From Luteococcus sp048595755 (lineage in GTDB: Bacteria > Actinomycetota > Actinomycetes > Propionibacteriales > Propionibacteriaceae): a stretch of DNA of 64,000 bases. How positions within the stretch are numbered: position 1 is the stretch's first letter; every line of letters begins with the position of its first letter. Of the stretch, positions 8,473-16,514 are shown piece after piece. The DNA is taken from contig NZ_CP184360.1 of assembly GCF_048595755.1 (NCBI RefSeq), forward strand, positions 744,001-808,000, in the 5' to 3' direction. The notes under the pieces were generated by a model that was not told where the DNA came from, searched no databases, and saw only the letters and a program-made list of their open reading frames with translations. The position numbers and the translations under genes are program-made.

Positions 8473-9300
8473 ATGACCATCAAACTGGCCGTCTTCGACT
8501 TGGACCACACCCTGTTGATCACCGGTGAGCGCATCACCCCCGAAGCCGCCGCGGGGGTCAAGGCGCTCGTCGACGACGGGTTGCCGGTCGCCCTGGCCAG
8601 CGCCCGGCTCGACGAGTCGATGGCAGTGGTGAACGACGCGATCGGGGTGCCGCTGCCGCGCATCAGCTACAACGGCGCCCTCACCCGATTGGCCGACGGC
8701 AGCACCATCCACGAGGTGGGTTTCACGATCACCCCGGAGCTGGCGCAGGCCCTGGTGCAGGTTGCCAGCACCGACGAGCACGGCCAGGGCACCGTGCACC
8801 TGTACGCCTCGGACGGCCGCTGGTTGGCCTACGGCGGCGCCCCGGGCATCGACCGGGAGGAGCGTGACACCTGGTGCCACGCAGCCCTGCGCGCCGACAG
8901 CGTCACCCTCGACGAGCTGGTCGGCGTCGAGTGCCGCAAGATCCTGTGTGAGGGGCCCGACGCGCACGTCGCGGCCCTGGAGCAGGCGGTGGCGAGGATC
9001 GACGGCCTGAACCTGACCCATTCCGGGATGGGGCTGCACGACATCTGGTCGCAGCGTTCCGGCAAGGGCAATGCGCTGGCCGCACTGTGTGCCCACCTGG
9101 GCCTGGCCCCCGACGAGGTGCTGGCCTGCGGTGACTCCGCCACCGACGTGCCGATGCTCACCTGGGCCGGCACCAGCATCGGGGTGCAGCCCTGTAGCCC
9201 GGCGGTGGAGGAGGTCGCCACCCATCTGGTTCCTGGCCCCGGGAGCCCGGCGCTGTTCGCGAAGGTGCGCGAACTGGCCGGCCTGCCCGCGGCCCACTGA
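8473..9300 (+). CDS. HAD-superfamily hydrolase, Cof type
   Basis: A haloacid-dehalogenase phosphatase of the Cof (IIB cap) subgroup, typically acting on small sugar phosphates or related metabolites. The 275-residue protein has the nucleophile motif FDLDHTLL (residues ~8-15), a motif II-like ALASARLDESM, and the acidic motif IV ACGDSATDVPML near residue 220. The cap domain lies between, including YNGALTRL. The specific substrate cannot be inferred. It has AAGGAAT upstream of its ATG and is 33 bp upstream of pfkA, so it may be cotranscribed and could act in glycolytic phosphate homeostasis (inference). Confidence 0.85.
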   Translation: MTIKLAVFDLDHTLLITGERITPEAAAGVKALVDDGLPVALASARLDESMAVVNDAIGVPLPRISYNGALTRLADGSTIHEVGFTITPELAQALVQVASTDEHGQGTVHLYASDGRWLAYGGAPGIDREERDTWCHAALRADSVTLDELVGVECRKILCEGPDAHVAALEQAVARIDGLNLTHSGMGLHDIWSQRSGKGNALAALCAHLGLAPDEVLACGDSATDVPMLTWAGTSIGVQPCSPAVEEVATHLVPGPGSPALFAKVRELAGLPAAH

Positions 9301-9333
9301 CGGCCCCCCACGCCCCCCAGAGAGGAAGTACCC

Positions 9334-10470
9334 ATGGCAGCAAAGAAGAAGACCAAGCGCGTCGGCATCCTCACGGCCGGCGGTGACGCCCCCGGCCTGA
9401 ACTCCGCCATCCGCGGCTTCGGCAAGGCGGCCATCAATGAGCACGGCATGGAGCTGATCGGTTTCCGCGACGGCATGCGCGGCCTGGCCGAGAACCGCAC
9501 CGTCGAGCTGGACGGCCCGGCGCTGTCGGGCATCCTCACCGTCGGCGGCACCATCCTGGGCACCAGCCGCGACAAGGTGCACCGCATGGTGGTCGACGGC
9601 GAAGCCCGCGACATGATCCCGACGATCGTGGAGAACTACGAGAAGAACAAGCTCGACGCCCTGGTCTGCTTGGGCGGGGGTGGCACCGCGAAGAATGCCA
9701 ATCGTCTGCTCAAGGCCGGATTGAACGTGCTCCACCTGCCCAAGACGATCGACAACGACATCGTGGAGACCGACGACTCCTTCGGTTTCGAGACGGCGCT
9801 GGAGATTGCCACCGATGCCGTCGACCGCCTGCACTCGACGGCGCACAGCCACCATCGCATCATCGTCGCCGAGATCATGGGCCATCGCGCCGGCTGGCTC
9901 GCGCTGGGCTCCGGCATCGCCGGGGGCGCCGACATCATCCTGTTGCCGGAGATCCCTTACACGATCGACTCGATCGCGCAGACCATCGAGCAGCGCGTGA
10001 AGCGGGGCTCCACCTTCAGCGTCGTCGCCGTCGCCGAGGGTGCCCGCACCGTGGAGGACGCCGCCGAGCTGGCCGCCGCCGAGGCGCTGGTGCGCGAGGC
10101 GGACACCGACGAGGGCAAGGCGGCCGCCAAGCGCCACAAGAAGGCCGTCGAGGCCAAGCACCGCGAGAACACCTTCACCCTGGCCCACCATCTGGAGGAG
10201 GCCACGGGGCTGGAGTCGCGTGTCTCGATCCTGGGTTATGTGCAGCGCGGCGGGATCCCGTGCTCGCATGACCGGCTGCTGGCCACCCGGCTCGGCACCG
10301 CCGGTGCGGCCGCGGTCGCCGAGGGCAACTTCGGGGTGATGGTGGGAACCCAGGGCCAGCAGGTGGTGCACGTCCCGCTGGAGAAGGTGGCGGGCAAGGT
10401 GAAGTACGTGCCCACCGACCACGAGTGGATCACCGCCGCCCGCCAGGTGGGCACCGGCTTGGGCGACTGA
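9334..10470 (+). CDS. pfkA: 6-phosphofructokinase with atypical donor-site residues
   Basis: This enzyme phosphorylates fructose 6-phosphate to fructose 1,6-bisphosphate in glycolysis. The 378-residue protein has GILTAGGDAPGLNSAIRG at the N-terminus, GGTILGTSR, the donor-site motif LGGGGTAKNA (residues 113-122), the catalytic motif PKTIDND (136-142) and IVAEIMGHRAGWLA. Two donor-site positions are unusual. The aspartate of the usual GGDG motif is glycine (GGGG). The residue after the proline is lysine, as in pyrophosphate-dependent enzymes, while the GGDD aspartate of classical PPi enzymes is absent. The phosphoryl donor (ATP or PPi) is therefore uncertain; related propionibacteria are known for a PPi-dependent enzyme. 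RBS GAGAGGAAG precedes the ATG. Confidence 0.88.
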   Translation: MAAKKKTKRVGILTAGGDAPGLNSAIRGFGKAAINEHGMELIGFRDGMRGLAENRTVELDGPALSGILTVGGTILGTSRDKVHRMVVDGEARDMIPTIVENYEKNKLDALVCLGGGGTAKNANRLLKAGLNVLHLPKTIDNDIVETDDSFGFETALEIATDAVDRLHSTAHSHHRIIVAEIMGHRAGWLALGSGIAGGADIILLPEIPYTIDSIAQTIEQRVKRGSTFSVVAVAEGARTVEDAAELAAAEALVREADTDEGKAAAKRHKKAVEAKHRENTFTLAHHLEEATGLESRVSILGYVQRGGIPCSHDRLLATRLGTAGAAAVAEGNFGVMVGTQGQQVVHVPLEKVAGKVKYVPTDHEWITAARQVGTGLGD

Positions 10471-10477
10471 CCTGCCG

Positions 10478-10497
10478 CGGGCACCGTCGCGTGCCCG
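10478..10497 (+). terminator. Weak terminator hairpin after pfkA
   Basis: A seven-base-pair stem CGGGCAC/GTGCCCG with a six-base loop lies eight bases after the pfkA stop. It is GC-only, without a T tract, so the call is tentative. Confidence 0.4.
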
Positions 10498-10525
10498 GTG
10501 TCGGCCGGTGGTGCACCATGGGGTC

Positions 10526-11908
10526 ATGCTGAAGCCGTCGGAATCCTGGGCCCGCTGGGGCATCCGCAAGCAGCTGACCGCCGTCGCCGTGACGGTGGTG
10601 GCGATCCCGACGATGCTCGGCATCATCCTGCTGGCCAACCTGTTGACCAATGCCCTGGCCAATGCGCAGATCGAGGCGGCCCATGAGGTCTCGCACCGGG
10701 TGGTCACCCATGTGCGCGAGCTGGGTCCGCAGAGCCTGCCGGGCGAATTGATGCTCGACGACGGCTTCCGCGCCCAGCTGCTGGACGACAAGGGTTATGT
10801 GCAGTGGACCTCGTCGAGTCACTACCTGGTGCCGATGACCGAACAGCGCCCCGCCCCCGGACAGGTGACGCAGGAAGGCGCCGTGAAGTGGTGGGGCCCC
10901 GGAGACCGCAATGAGCACCGCGACCTGGTGGTGGCCCAGGGGCTGACGCACCGCGGCAAGAACTACATCGCGGTGGTGGCCACCTCCCAGGAGGACGAGC
11001 ACAGTGCGGTCACGGTGACGGTCGGCCTGCTGATGGCCTGCGTCCCCCTGCTGATGCTCGCGGCCGGGCTCACCTCGTGGTGGGTGGCCGGGCGGGCGCT
11101 GCGGCCCGTCGACGTCATGAATGCTCGCGCGGCGCACATCACGTCCACCACACTGGACCAGCGGGTGCCGGTGCCGGTGAGCGAGGACGAGCTGCAAGAC
11201 CTGGCGATCGGTCTGAACCAGATGCTGGAGAGGTTGGAGACCTCGCAGAATTCGCAGAAGCGTTTCATCTCCGATGCCAGTCATGAGTTGCGCTCGCCGG
11301 TGGCGAGCCTGTCCGGCGCGCTGGAGATTGCCAGCGCCGAGGACCGGCTCGAGACCTGGCGCGAGTTCGCACCCTTGATGCGGGCCGAGGCCCAGCGCAT
11401 GAACCTGCTGGTGCAGGGATTGCTGGAGCTGTCACGCGGCGACGACGGTGGCCTGCAGCTGCGCCTGGCCGACACCGACCTGGACGATCTGGCCAGCGAC
11501 GAGGCCACCCGACTGCGCAGCACCGGCGAGGTGGAGGTGGTCACCCGGATCGCGCCCGCCCGGGTGCACGCAGATGGCAGCAAGCTCTCCCAGGTGCTGC
11601 GCAATCTGTGCGACAACGCGGTGCGCCATGCGCGCTCCACGGTGCGCATCACCGTGGAGGCGACGCCCGAGGGCGGGGCGGTGGTGCAGGTGGAGGACGA
11701 CGGCAATGGCATCGCCCTGGAGGACCGGGAGCGCGTCTTCGAGCGCTTCGTGCGCCTGCAGGAGTCCCGTTCGCGCGACGAGGGTGGTTCGGGCATCGGC
11801 CTGGCGATCACCGAGCAGATCGTGCGGGCGCATGGCGGCACCATCCGCGCCGACGATTCGGAGCTGGGCGGCGCCAGGTTCGTGATGACCCTGCCCGGCA
11901 CGCCCTGA
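10526..11908 (+). CDS. Two-component sensor histidine kinase
   Basis: A membrane sensor kinase of 460 residues. There is one membrane segment near residues 18-42 (TVVAIPTMLGIILLANLLTN), an extracellular sensor region of roughly 120 residues, a second membrane segment around residues 155-180 (LLMACVPLLMLAAGL), a HAMP linker, the phospho-accepting H-box FISDASHELRSPVASL, an N-box LRNLCDNAVRHA and G-boxes VEDDGNGIAL and GGSGIGLAI. A GTG at 10508 is an alternative start; neither has a clear ribosome-binding site. The nearest response regulator (12833-13504) is on the opposite strand beyond an intervening membrane protein, so it is a probable but unproven partner. The signal is unknown. Confidence 0.9.
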   Translation: MLKPSESWARWGIRKQLTAVAVTVVAIPTMLGIILLANLLTNALANAQIEAAHEVSHRVVTHVRELGPQSLPGELMLDDGFRAQLLDDKGYVQWTSSSHYLVPMTEQRPAPGQVTQEGAVKWWGPGDRNEHRDLVVAQGLTHRGKNYIAVVATSQEDEHSAVTVTVGLLMACVPLLMLAAGLTSWWVAGRALRPVDVMNARAAHITSTTLDQRVPVPVSEDELQDLAIGLNQMLERLETSQNSQKRFISDASHELRSPVASLSGALEIASAEDRLETWREFAPLMRAEAQRMNLLVQGLLELSRGDDGGLQLRLADTDLDDLASDEATRLRSTGEVEVVTRIAPARVHADGSKLSQVLRNLCDNAVRHARSTVRITVEATPEGGAVVQVEDDGNGIALEDRERVFERFVRLQESRSRDEGGSGIGLAITEQIVRAHGGTIRADDSELGGARFVMTLPGTP

Positions 11909-11953
11909 CGCGTCGAGGCCGCCTTGGATGATCTCGTCCCACAGGCCGTGGGC

Positions 11954-12724
11954 TCAGGCCCGGCGGGCGGCCAGCTGGTGCAGACCGCTGGCCAGCCGGG
12001 CATTCAGTTCGTCGCGTTCCTGCTGGGCGAGCCGCTGCTTCTCGGCATCCTGTCGGCGTCGACGCCGCACCTCGTAGACCGCCAGGGCCAGCGTGAAGAG
12101 TACGGGTTTTGCCTGGTCGAGATGGTCCAGCGCCCACAACAGCCACCCGGGCAACTGCCAGTCGGGGATCCACGACAGGTCGATGCTGGGCCAAGGGATG
12201 TTGGGCCACGGAATGCTTGGCCACGCAATGCTGAGCCAGGGGATCGACGGCAGCGCGATGCTGGGCAGCAGCCCCAGGAGCCAGGCCACCAGGGGTGCCA
12301 GCAGCAGCTTGACCAGCGCTCCGATCCCCAACAGGGGCAGCAGCACCGCCGCGACGGCCAGCAACACGTCCAGGGCCGCGAAGAGCCAGGGGTGGCGTCG
12401 CTCCTTGGCCAGACGCAGGGCCGCCGGCGATCCGGCCTCGGGTTCCATGTCGACGACGCGCCCGGCCAGTTCCAGCGTCACCCTCCGCACCCGCCCGGTG
12501 CGGGTGCGGACCACGACGAGTCCCCGCACCGGGGAGTCGTCGGTCTCGGGGTGCAGCCGCTCGCGCGTGTCGACGGCCTTGCCGCTGAGCACCAGGGCGT
12601 CGTCGCACCACAGTTCCACCAGGGTGGTGAGCCTCCCGCTGGTGCAGGCCACGTGGTTGTGGCCATCCACCCGTAGCTCGAATCGTTGCCGCCGGGTCGG
12701 TTGGTCTTGCTGCGAGGTGCTCAT
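11954..12724 (-). CDS. Hypothetical membrane protein with pentapeptide repeats
   Basis: I do not recognise this 256-residue protein. The N-terminal ~100 residues look soluble and beta-rich (RFELRVDGHNHVACTSGRLT, VRGLVVVRTRTGRVRRVTL). Then come two hydrophobic stretches (LLAVAAVLLPLLGIGALVKLL, PLVAWLLGLL), a run of about five pentapeptides of the form [PA]W[PL][SN]I, a further hydrophobic region and a charged, coiled-coil-like tail (RRRRRQDAEKQRLAQQERDE). The ATG at 12724 is preferred to upstream in-frame starts because the extension has no coding character. It is downstream of the response regulator on the same strand, so it may be in that operon and could modulate the signalling pair (inference). 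Confidence 0.65.
   Translation of the reverse strand: MSTSQQDQPTRRQRFELRVDGHNHVACTSGRLTTLVELWCDDALVLSGKAVDTRERLHPETDDSPVRGLVVVRTRTGRVRRVTLELAGRVVDMEPEAGSPAALRLAKERRHPWLFAALDVLLAVAAVLLPLLGIGALVKLLLAPLVAWLLGLLPSIALPSIPWLSIAWPSIPWPNIPWPSIDLSWIPDWQLPGWLLWALDHLDQAKPVLFTLALAVYEVRRRRRQDAEKQRLAQQERDELNARLASGLHQLAARRA
12182..12271. repeat. 15-bp coding tandem repeat, about six units
   Basis: Degenerate units of the form GATGCTGGGCCACGG start at 12182, 12197, 12212, 12227, 12242 (most diverged) and 12257. On the minus strand they encode the PWPSI-type pentapeptide run of the membrane protein. The 15-bp unit keeps the frame. Confidence 0.85.
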
Positions 12725-12832
12725 CACCGGCCACGCTAACGGCCACCGGTCCAGCCAACCTCGGTCACAGGTCGCAGGGCGCCCCAACCAAGGGCGGGGC
12801 TTCGCACCAGCGGACGGAAATTCCTGCCCCGA

Positions 12833-13504
12833 TCAGTCCATCGCGAGCCGGTACCCCACCCCACGCACGGTCTGGATGGTGTTCTCACCAAAGGGCGCGT
12901 CGATCTTCTTGCGCAGGTAGCCGACGTAGACCTCCACCACATTGGGGTCCCCGTCGTGTTCGCTGCCCCACACGCCATCCAGGATCTGCGCCTTGGTGAC
13001 CACGGCGCCCTTCTGCTGCATCAGGTAGGCGAGCAGGTTGAACTCCCTGGGCGTGAGGTCGATCGACACGTCGCCGCGCTTGACCAGGTGCGTGGCCGGG
13101 TCGAGCACCAGGCCCTTCGCGGTGAGCTGGGCAGGCCGTTCGGTGACACCACGCCGCGCCAGGGCCCGCAACCGGGCATTGAGCACGACGAAGCTGAACG
13201 GCTTGGTCAGGTAGTCGTCGGCGCCCAGGTCGAAGGCATCGGCCTGGTCCCATTCGCCGTCCTTGGCGGTGAGCATCAGCACCGGGGTCCACACCTGCTC
13301 GGCGCGCATCTGCTTGAGGATGTCGTAACCGTTCATCAGCGGCAGCATGATGTCGAGGATCACCACGTCGTAGTCACCGTGGACCGCCTTGAGGCACCCC
13401 TCGCGGCCGTCGCGCGCCAGATCGACGACGTGCCCCTCACTGGTCAGCCCGCGGCGGGTCACCTCGGCCAGCGACCGGTCGTCCTCCACCAGCAGCAACC
13501 TCAT
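12833..13504 (-). CDS. Two-component response regulator, OmpR/PhoB family
   Basis: A 223-residue DNA-binding response regulator. The receiver domain (residues 1-~115) has the acidic pair VEDD, the phospho-accepting aspartate in DVVILDIMLPLMNG, the conserved threonine in LMLTAKDG and the lysine in DDYLTKPF. The C-terminal winged-helix domain includes DLTPREFNLLAYLMQQKGAV and the recognition helix NVVEVYVGYLRKKID, ending with RGVGYRL. The start at 13504 is fixed by a strong ribosome-binding site (AGGAGG, reading the minus strand) and by the family N-terminus MRLLLVEDD. The likely partner kinase is the gene at 10526 on the opposite strand. Confidence 0.93.
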   Translation of the reverse strand: MRLLLVEDDRSLAEVTRRGLTSEGHVVDLARDGREGCLKAVHGDYDVVILDIMLPLMNGYDILKQMRAEQVWTPVLMLTAKDGEWDQADAFDLGADDYLTKPFSFVVLNARLRALARRGVTERPAQLTAKGLVLDPATHLVKRGDVSIDLTPREFNLLAYLMQQKGAVVTKAQILDGVWGSEHDGDPNVVEVYVGYLRKKIDAPFGENTIQTVRGVGYRLAMD

Positions 13505-13642
13505 CCGTGTCCTCCTGCCTGACGCGGCATCCGTGCCGCAGTCCGTCGTGGGATGTGCCACAGCATAGGCCCGCGGGTCTCGTCGTGGGCCAACGGGTGG
13601 TGGCCGCATGCGGCAAGTGGCGGGCACCGAGGGGGGCTGGGG

Positions 13643-15274
13643 TCAGTTCATCGGGCTCTCGCCCAGCTCCACCTCTGCGCTGTGACGCTCGCCCTGGGCG
13701 TCCCGCCAGCCGATCTCGATGCGATCACCGGGTTCGTGCTCGGCCAGCTTCTGGCTCAGCGACGCGTGCTCGTCGACGTCGGTGCCGTCCAGGCTGGTGA
13801 TGATGTCGCCACGCGACAAGCCCGCCCCATCGGCCGGCCCGCCCGCCACCACCTCGGCGACCACCAGCGTCTCGTCCTGCACGGTCTTGACGGTGACCCC
13901 CAGGTAGGCCTTGGGCCCCACCCGGACGGTGCCCTCCTCCTTGCCCTCACGGATCTGCTCGATGATCTCCTGGGCCCGGTCGGCGGGCACGGCATAGCTG
14001 GCCACGGTGACGTTCTGGGTGCGGATGCCCGACGAGGCCTGCTGCCCGGCGGTGGTCATGCCCACCACCTCGCCCTCGTCGTCGAACATCGGGCCGCCCG
14101 AATCACCGGGCTGCGCGGCGGCGGAGGTCTTGATGACGTCGCTGAGCCTCTCCTTGCCGCTGACGGTGTTCTCGTTGGCGACGACGATGCTGCTGTCCAG
14201 GTCTCGGACCCGGCCGGCCGCCGCACTCAGATAGCCCTGGCCGTTGGCATTGCCGACGGCGGTCACCTCGTCGCCCACCGACAATTCGTCGTCGTCGAAG
14301 GTGATCGTCTCCAGGTCCTTGGCGCCGTCCAGCTGGAGCAGCGCCACGTCGCGGGTGGCGTCGTGCCCCAGCACCTCTGCCTCGTAGCTGCGGCCGGTGC
14401 TGGCCAGCTTCACCTGCACCCGGGTGCTCGACTCGACGACGTGGTAGTTGGTCAGCACCAGCCCGTCGGGGCTGACCACCATGCCCGATCCGGCGCCGCG
14501 ACGATCGCCGGTGCTGGCATTGATGAGCACCACGCCTCGACTCTGGTCGCTCGTGGCCCGGGTGGGCTCGGCACCCGGGGTGGTGTCCTCCTCCTGCGCA
14601 TCCGACTCGTCCTCGTCGGTGGAATCCCACGGATCGTAGGGGCGCTGCTCGGCGGGGACCGAGCCGTCACCCTCACCCTCGGCGGGCTGCTGCGCGGCGG
14701 GCTGTTGGCCCGGCAGCAGCGGGGACAGGGCCCCGGAGGCGCCGACCATCGCGGCACCGGCCAGCGCACCGACGCCCAGCACCACCAGCAGGGCACGCGC
14801 GCCCCGCCCTGCGCGTCGAGGCGCGGACGGGCCGTCCACGTACCAGGTGCCGGGCAGCCCGTAGCTGCTCTCTCCGGCTTGCGCGCCAACCGGGTAGGGG
14901 GCGGCACCGCGCTGGGGGTACGGGCCGGGAGCACCTCCCGGGTATGGGGGCTGGCCGGGTGGCGCGAACTGGGGCGCGGGGTGGCCCGGTGACGCCTGGG
15001 CCAACTGCGCCTGGGCCAACTGCGCCTGGGCCAACTGGTGCTGGGCCTGCCCATCGTCTCCCGGGGTCGAGGCGTCGGCTGGCGGTTGCCAGGCCGGACC
15101 GGTGGGCGGGCCCCACAGCGGATCGACCACCGGGATCTGCTGGGTGTGCTCCACCGGCAGCACCTGCGTCGACTCGTGCGGCACGCCCTCTCCCGGCTCG
15201 GAATCGGGATGCATCCAGAACCCGTCGTCGTCGATCCGACGAGTCTGCTCGTGCTCCGGGTTCTGGTGCGTCAT
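13643..15274 (-). CDS. Membrane-anchored HtrA/DegP-like serine protease with PDZ domain
   Basis: A 543-residue envelope protease of the trypsin-like S1C family. The first ~150 residues are a cytoplasmic, Pro/Gln/Gly-rich disordered tail with a QLAQA repeat; then one membrane segment (ALLVVLGVGALAGAAMVGA), an acidic linker, the protease domain and a C-terminal PDZ domain (YLGVTVKTV to HEPGDRIEIGW). The catalytic triad is visible: His in LTNYHVV, Asp in HDATRDVALLQL and Ser in AQPGDSGGPMF. The architecture is that of actinobacterial extracytoplasmic HtrA enzymes, which act in protein quality control outside the membrane. Its neighbour upstream on the same strand is none; the response regulator gene follows it by 138 bp. 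Confidence 0.92.
   Translation of the reverse strand: MTHQNPEHEQTRRIDDDGFWMHPDSEPGEGVPHESTQVLPVEHTQQIPVVDPLWGPPTGPAWQPPADASTPGDDGQAQHQLAQAQLAQAQLAQASPGHPAPQFAPPGQPPYPGGAPGPYPQRGAAPYPVGAQAGESSYGLPGTWYVDGPSAPRRAGRGARALLVVLGVGALAGAAMVGASGALSPLLPGQQPAAQQPAEGEGDGSVPAEQRPYDPWDSTDEDESDAQEEDTTPGAEPTRATSDQSRGVVLINASTGDRRGAGSGMVVSPDGLVLTNYHVVESSTRVQVKLASTGRSYEAEVLGHDATRDVALLQLDGAKDLETITFDDDELSVGDEVTAVGNANGQGYLSAAAGRVRDLDSSIVVANENTVSGKERLSDVIKTSAAAQPGDSGGPMFDDEGEVVGMTTAGQQASSGIRTQNVTVASYAVPADRAQEIIEQIREGKEEGTVRVGPKAYLGVTVKTVQDETLVVAEVVAGGPADGAGLSRGDIITSLDGTDVDEHASLSQKLAEHEPGDRIEIGWRDAQGERHSAEVELGESPMN
14994..15038. repeat. 15-bp coding tandem repeat, three units
   Basis: GCCTGGGCCAACTGC occurs at 14994 and 15009, and with one change at 15024. 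It encodes the LAQAQ repeat of the HtrA-like protein's disordered tail. Confidence 0.9.
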
Positions 15275-15380
15275 GCCATCCAGTCAACGTCACGAGGCTG
15301 GGAAAACCCATGGTTGGCGCTGTGAGGAAGCTGTGAACTCGTCGCTGGAAGCGGCCACGACGGCTGTCAGAATTGCCGCC

Positions 15381-16301
15381 ATGAGGTTCCAGCACACGAT
15401 CTGGCGATGGGTCCGCCCGCTGCTGCTCGCGATGGCGGCAGGCATCGGCGTGCTCGGCGTGTGGTGGTTCTTCGTGGCCACCTGGCGCGGGCAGATGATG
15501 GACAACCAGGCCTATGTCGGTGCCGAGTTCGGCAGCAACAGGGTGACTCCGACCTTCGAGTCGATCCTGGAGAATGTCTCCGTGACCGCCATTGCGGCAG
15601 TGATGCTGGCAGTGGCCCTGACCGCCCTGGTCCGCCGACGGTGGTTGCTGGCCCTGGAGGCCGCCGCGGTCGTGGCCTGCTCCAATGTGACCACCCGCGC
15701 GCTCAAGTACCACCTGCTGCACCGGCCAGGGCTGGTGGACTACTGGGGGATGACGGACAACACCTATCCCAGCGGGCACACCACGGCCGCCGGATCGGCC
15801 ATGGTCGCCGCCCTGTTGGTGGCGCCCCGGGGACTGCGCTCCGTCGTCGCCGTGCTCGGCGCGGGGGTGATGATGGTCTTCGGCTACGGAACGGTGGCCG
15901 CCCGCTGGCATCGGCCCTCCGACGTGGTGGGGGCCTACCTGGTCTGTTTCGCCTGGGCCTTCTTCGCCTTGTTCATCGCGGCACTGCGGCAGCAGCTGAT
16001 GGCCCGGCACCAGGACGAGTTGCCTGAGCGTCCCCGTCCGTCGCGCCTGGTGCCGGCCCTGATGGTGCTGGCCGGTCTGGCGGCGCTGGGCGTCGCGGCC
16101 GCCTGCGGGTGGGCGGTGCGCGGAACCGTGGACGACTTCACTGAACCGTGGCTGCTGGAGCAGGCCGTCACCAGCCATCCGCACCTGCTGGTCGCGTACC
16201 TGGGAGGCTCCGCTGGCCTGTGCGGGGTGGCAATGGCCGGCATGGGCATCCTGTTGCGCCTGGTGCACCTGCACGACCAGCGCTCCGGCCGTCCGCTCTG
16301 A
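15381..16301 (+). CDS. PAP2-family phosphatase
   Basis: A 306-residue integral membrane phosphatase of the PAP2 superfamily; such enzymes usually remove phosphate from lipid phosphates such as undecaprenyl pyrophosphate or phosphatidate on the outer face of the membrane. The three signature motifs are present: LKYHLLHRP (motif 1), YPSGHTTAAG (motif 2) and ARWHRPSDVVG (motif 3, with the nucleophilic His and its Asp). About six to eight membrane segments can be seen, including an extra C-terminal part beyond the catalytic core. The lipid substrate is not determinable. There is no Shine-Dalgarno sequence; a CAGAAT hexamer seven bases before the ATG suggests a leaderless message. Confidence 0.87.
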   Translation: MRFQHTIWRWVRPLLLAMAAGIGVLGVWWFFVATWRGQMMDNQAYVGAEFGSNRVTPTFESILENVSVTAIAAVMLAVALTALVRRRWLLALEAAAVVACSNVTTRALKYHLLHRPGLVDYWGMTDNTYPSGHTTAAGSAMVAALLVAPRGLRSVVAVLGAGVMMVFGYGTVAARWHRPSDVVGAYLVCFAWAFFALFIAALRQQLMARHQDELPERPRPSRLVPALMVLAGLAALGVAAACGWAVRGTVDDFTEPWLLEQAVTSHPHLLVAYLGGSAGLCGVAMAGMGILLRLVHLHDQRSGRPL

Positions 16302-16370
16302 GGCCGGACGCCGCAGAAAACCGCATCGGCCAAGAGCCATTGAAGACAGCAGTCCGGGGTCGGCGGCCCC

Positions 16371-16465
16371 GGACTCCGCAAATCATCCACCGGCTGCGAC
16401 GCGCCGTGCCTTCGCCCGCTCGCCGCCCCGCCCACCCCGAGACCGCTTGGTGGTTCTGCGGAGTC
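16371..16465. repeat. Intergenic terminal-inverted-repeat element, copy D
   Basis: Left end GGACTCCGCAAATCATCCAC and right end GGTGGTTCTGCGGAGTC. This 95-bp copy is between the convergent PAP2 and nitronate monooxygenase genes, where it could act as a bidirectional transcription stop. Confidence 0.8.
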
Positions 16466-16514
16466 GACGGCGCACGAGGGCCCCAGCCCAAGGCCGGGTG
16501 AGCGGGGCCTGCTC

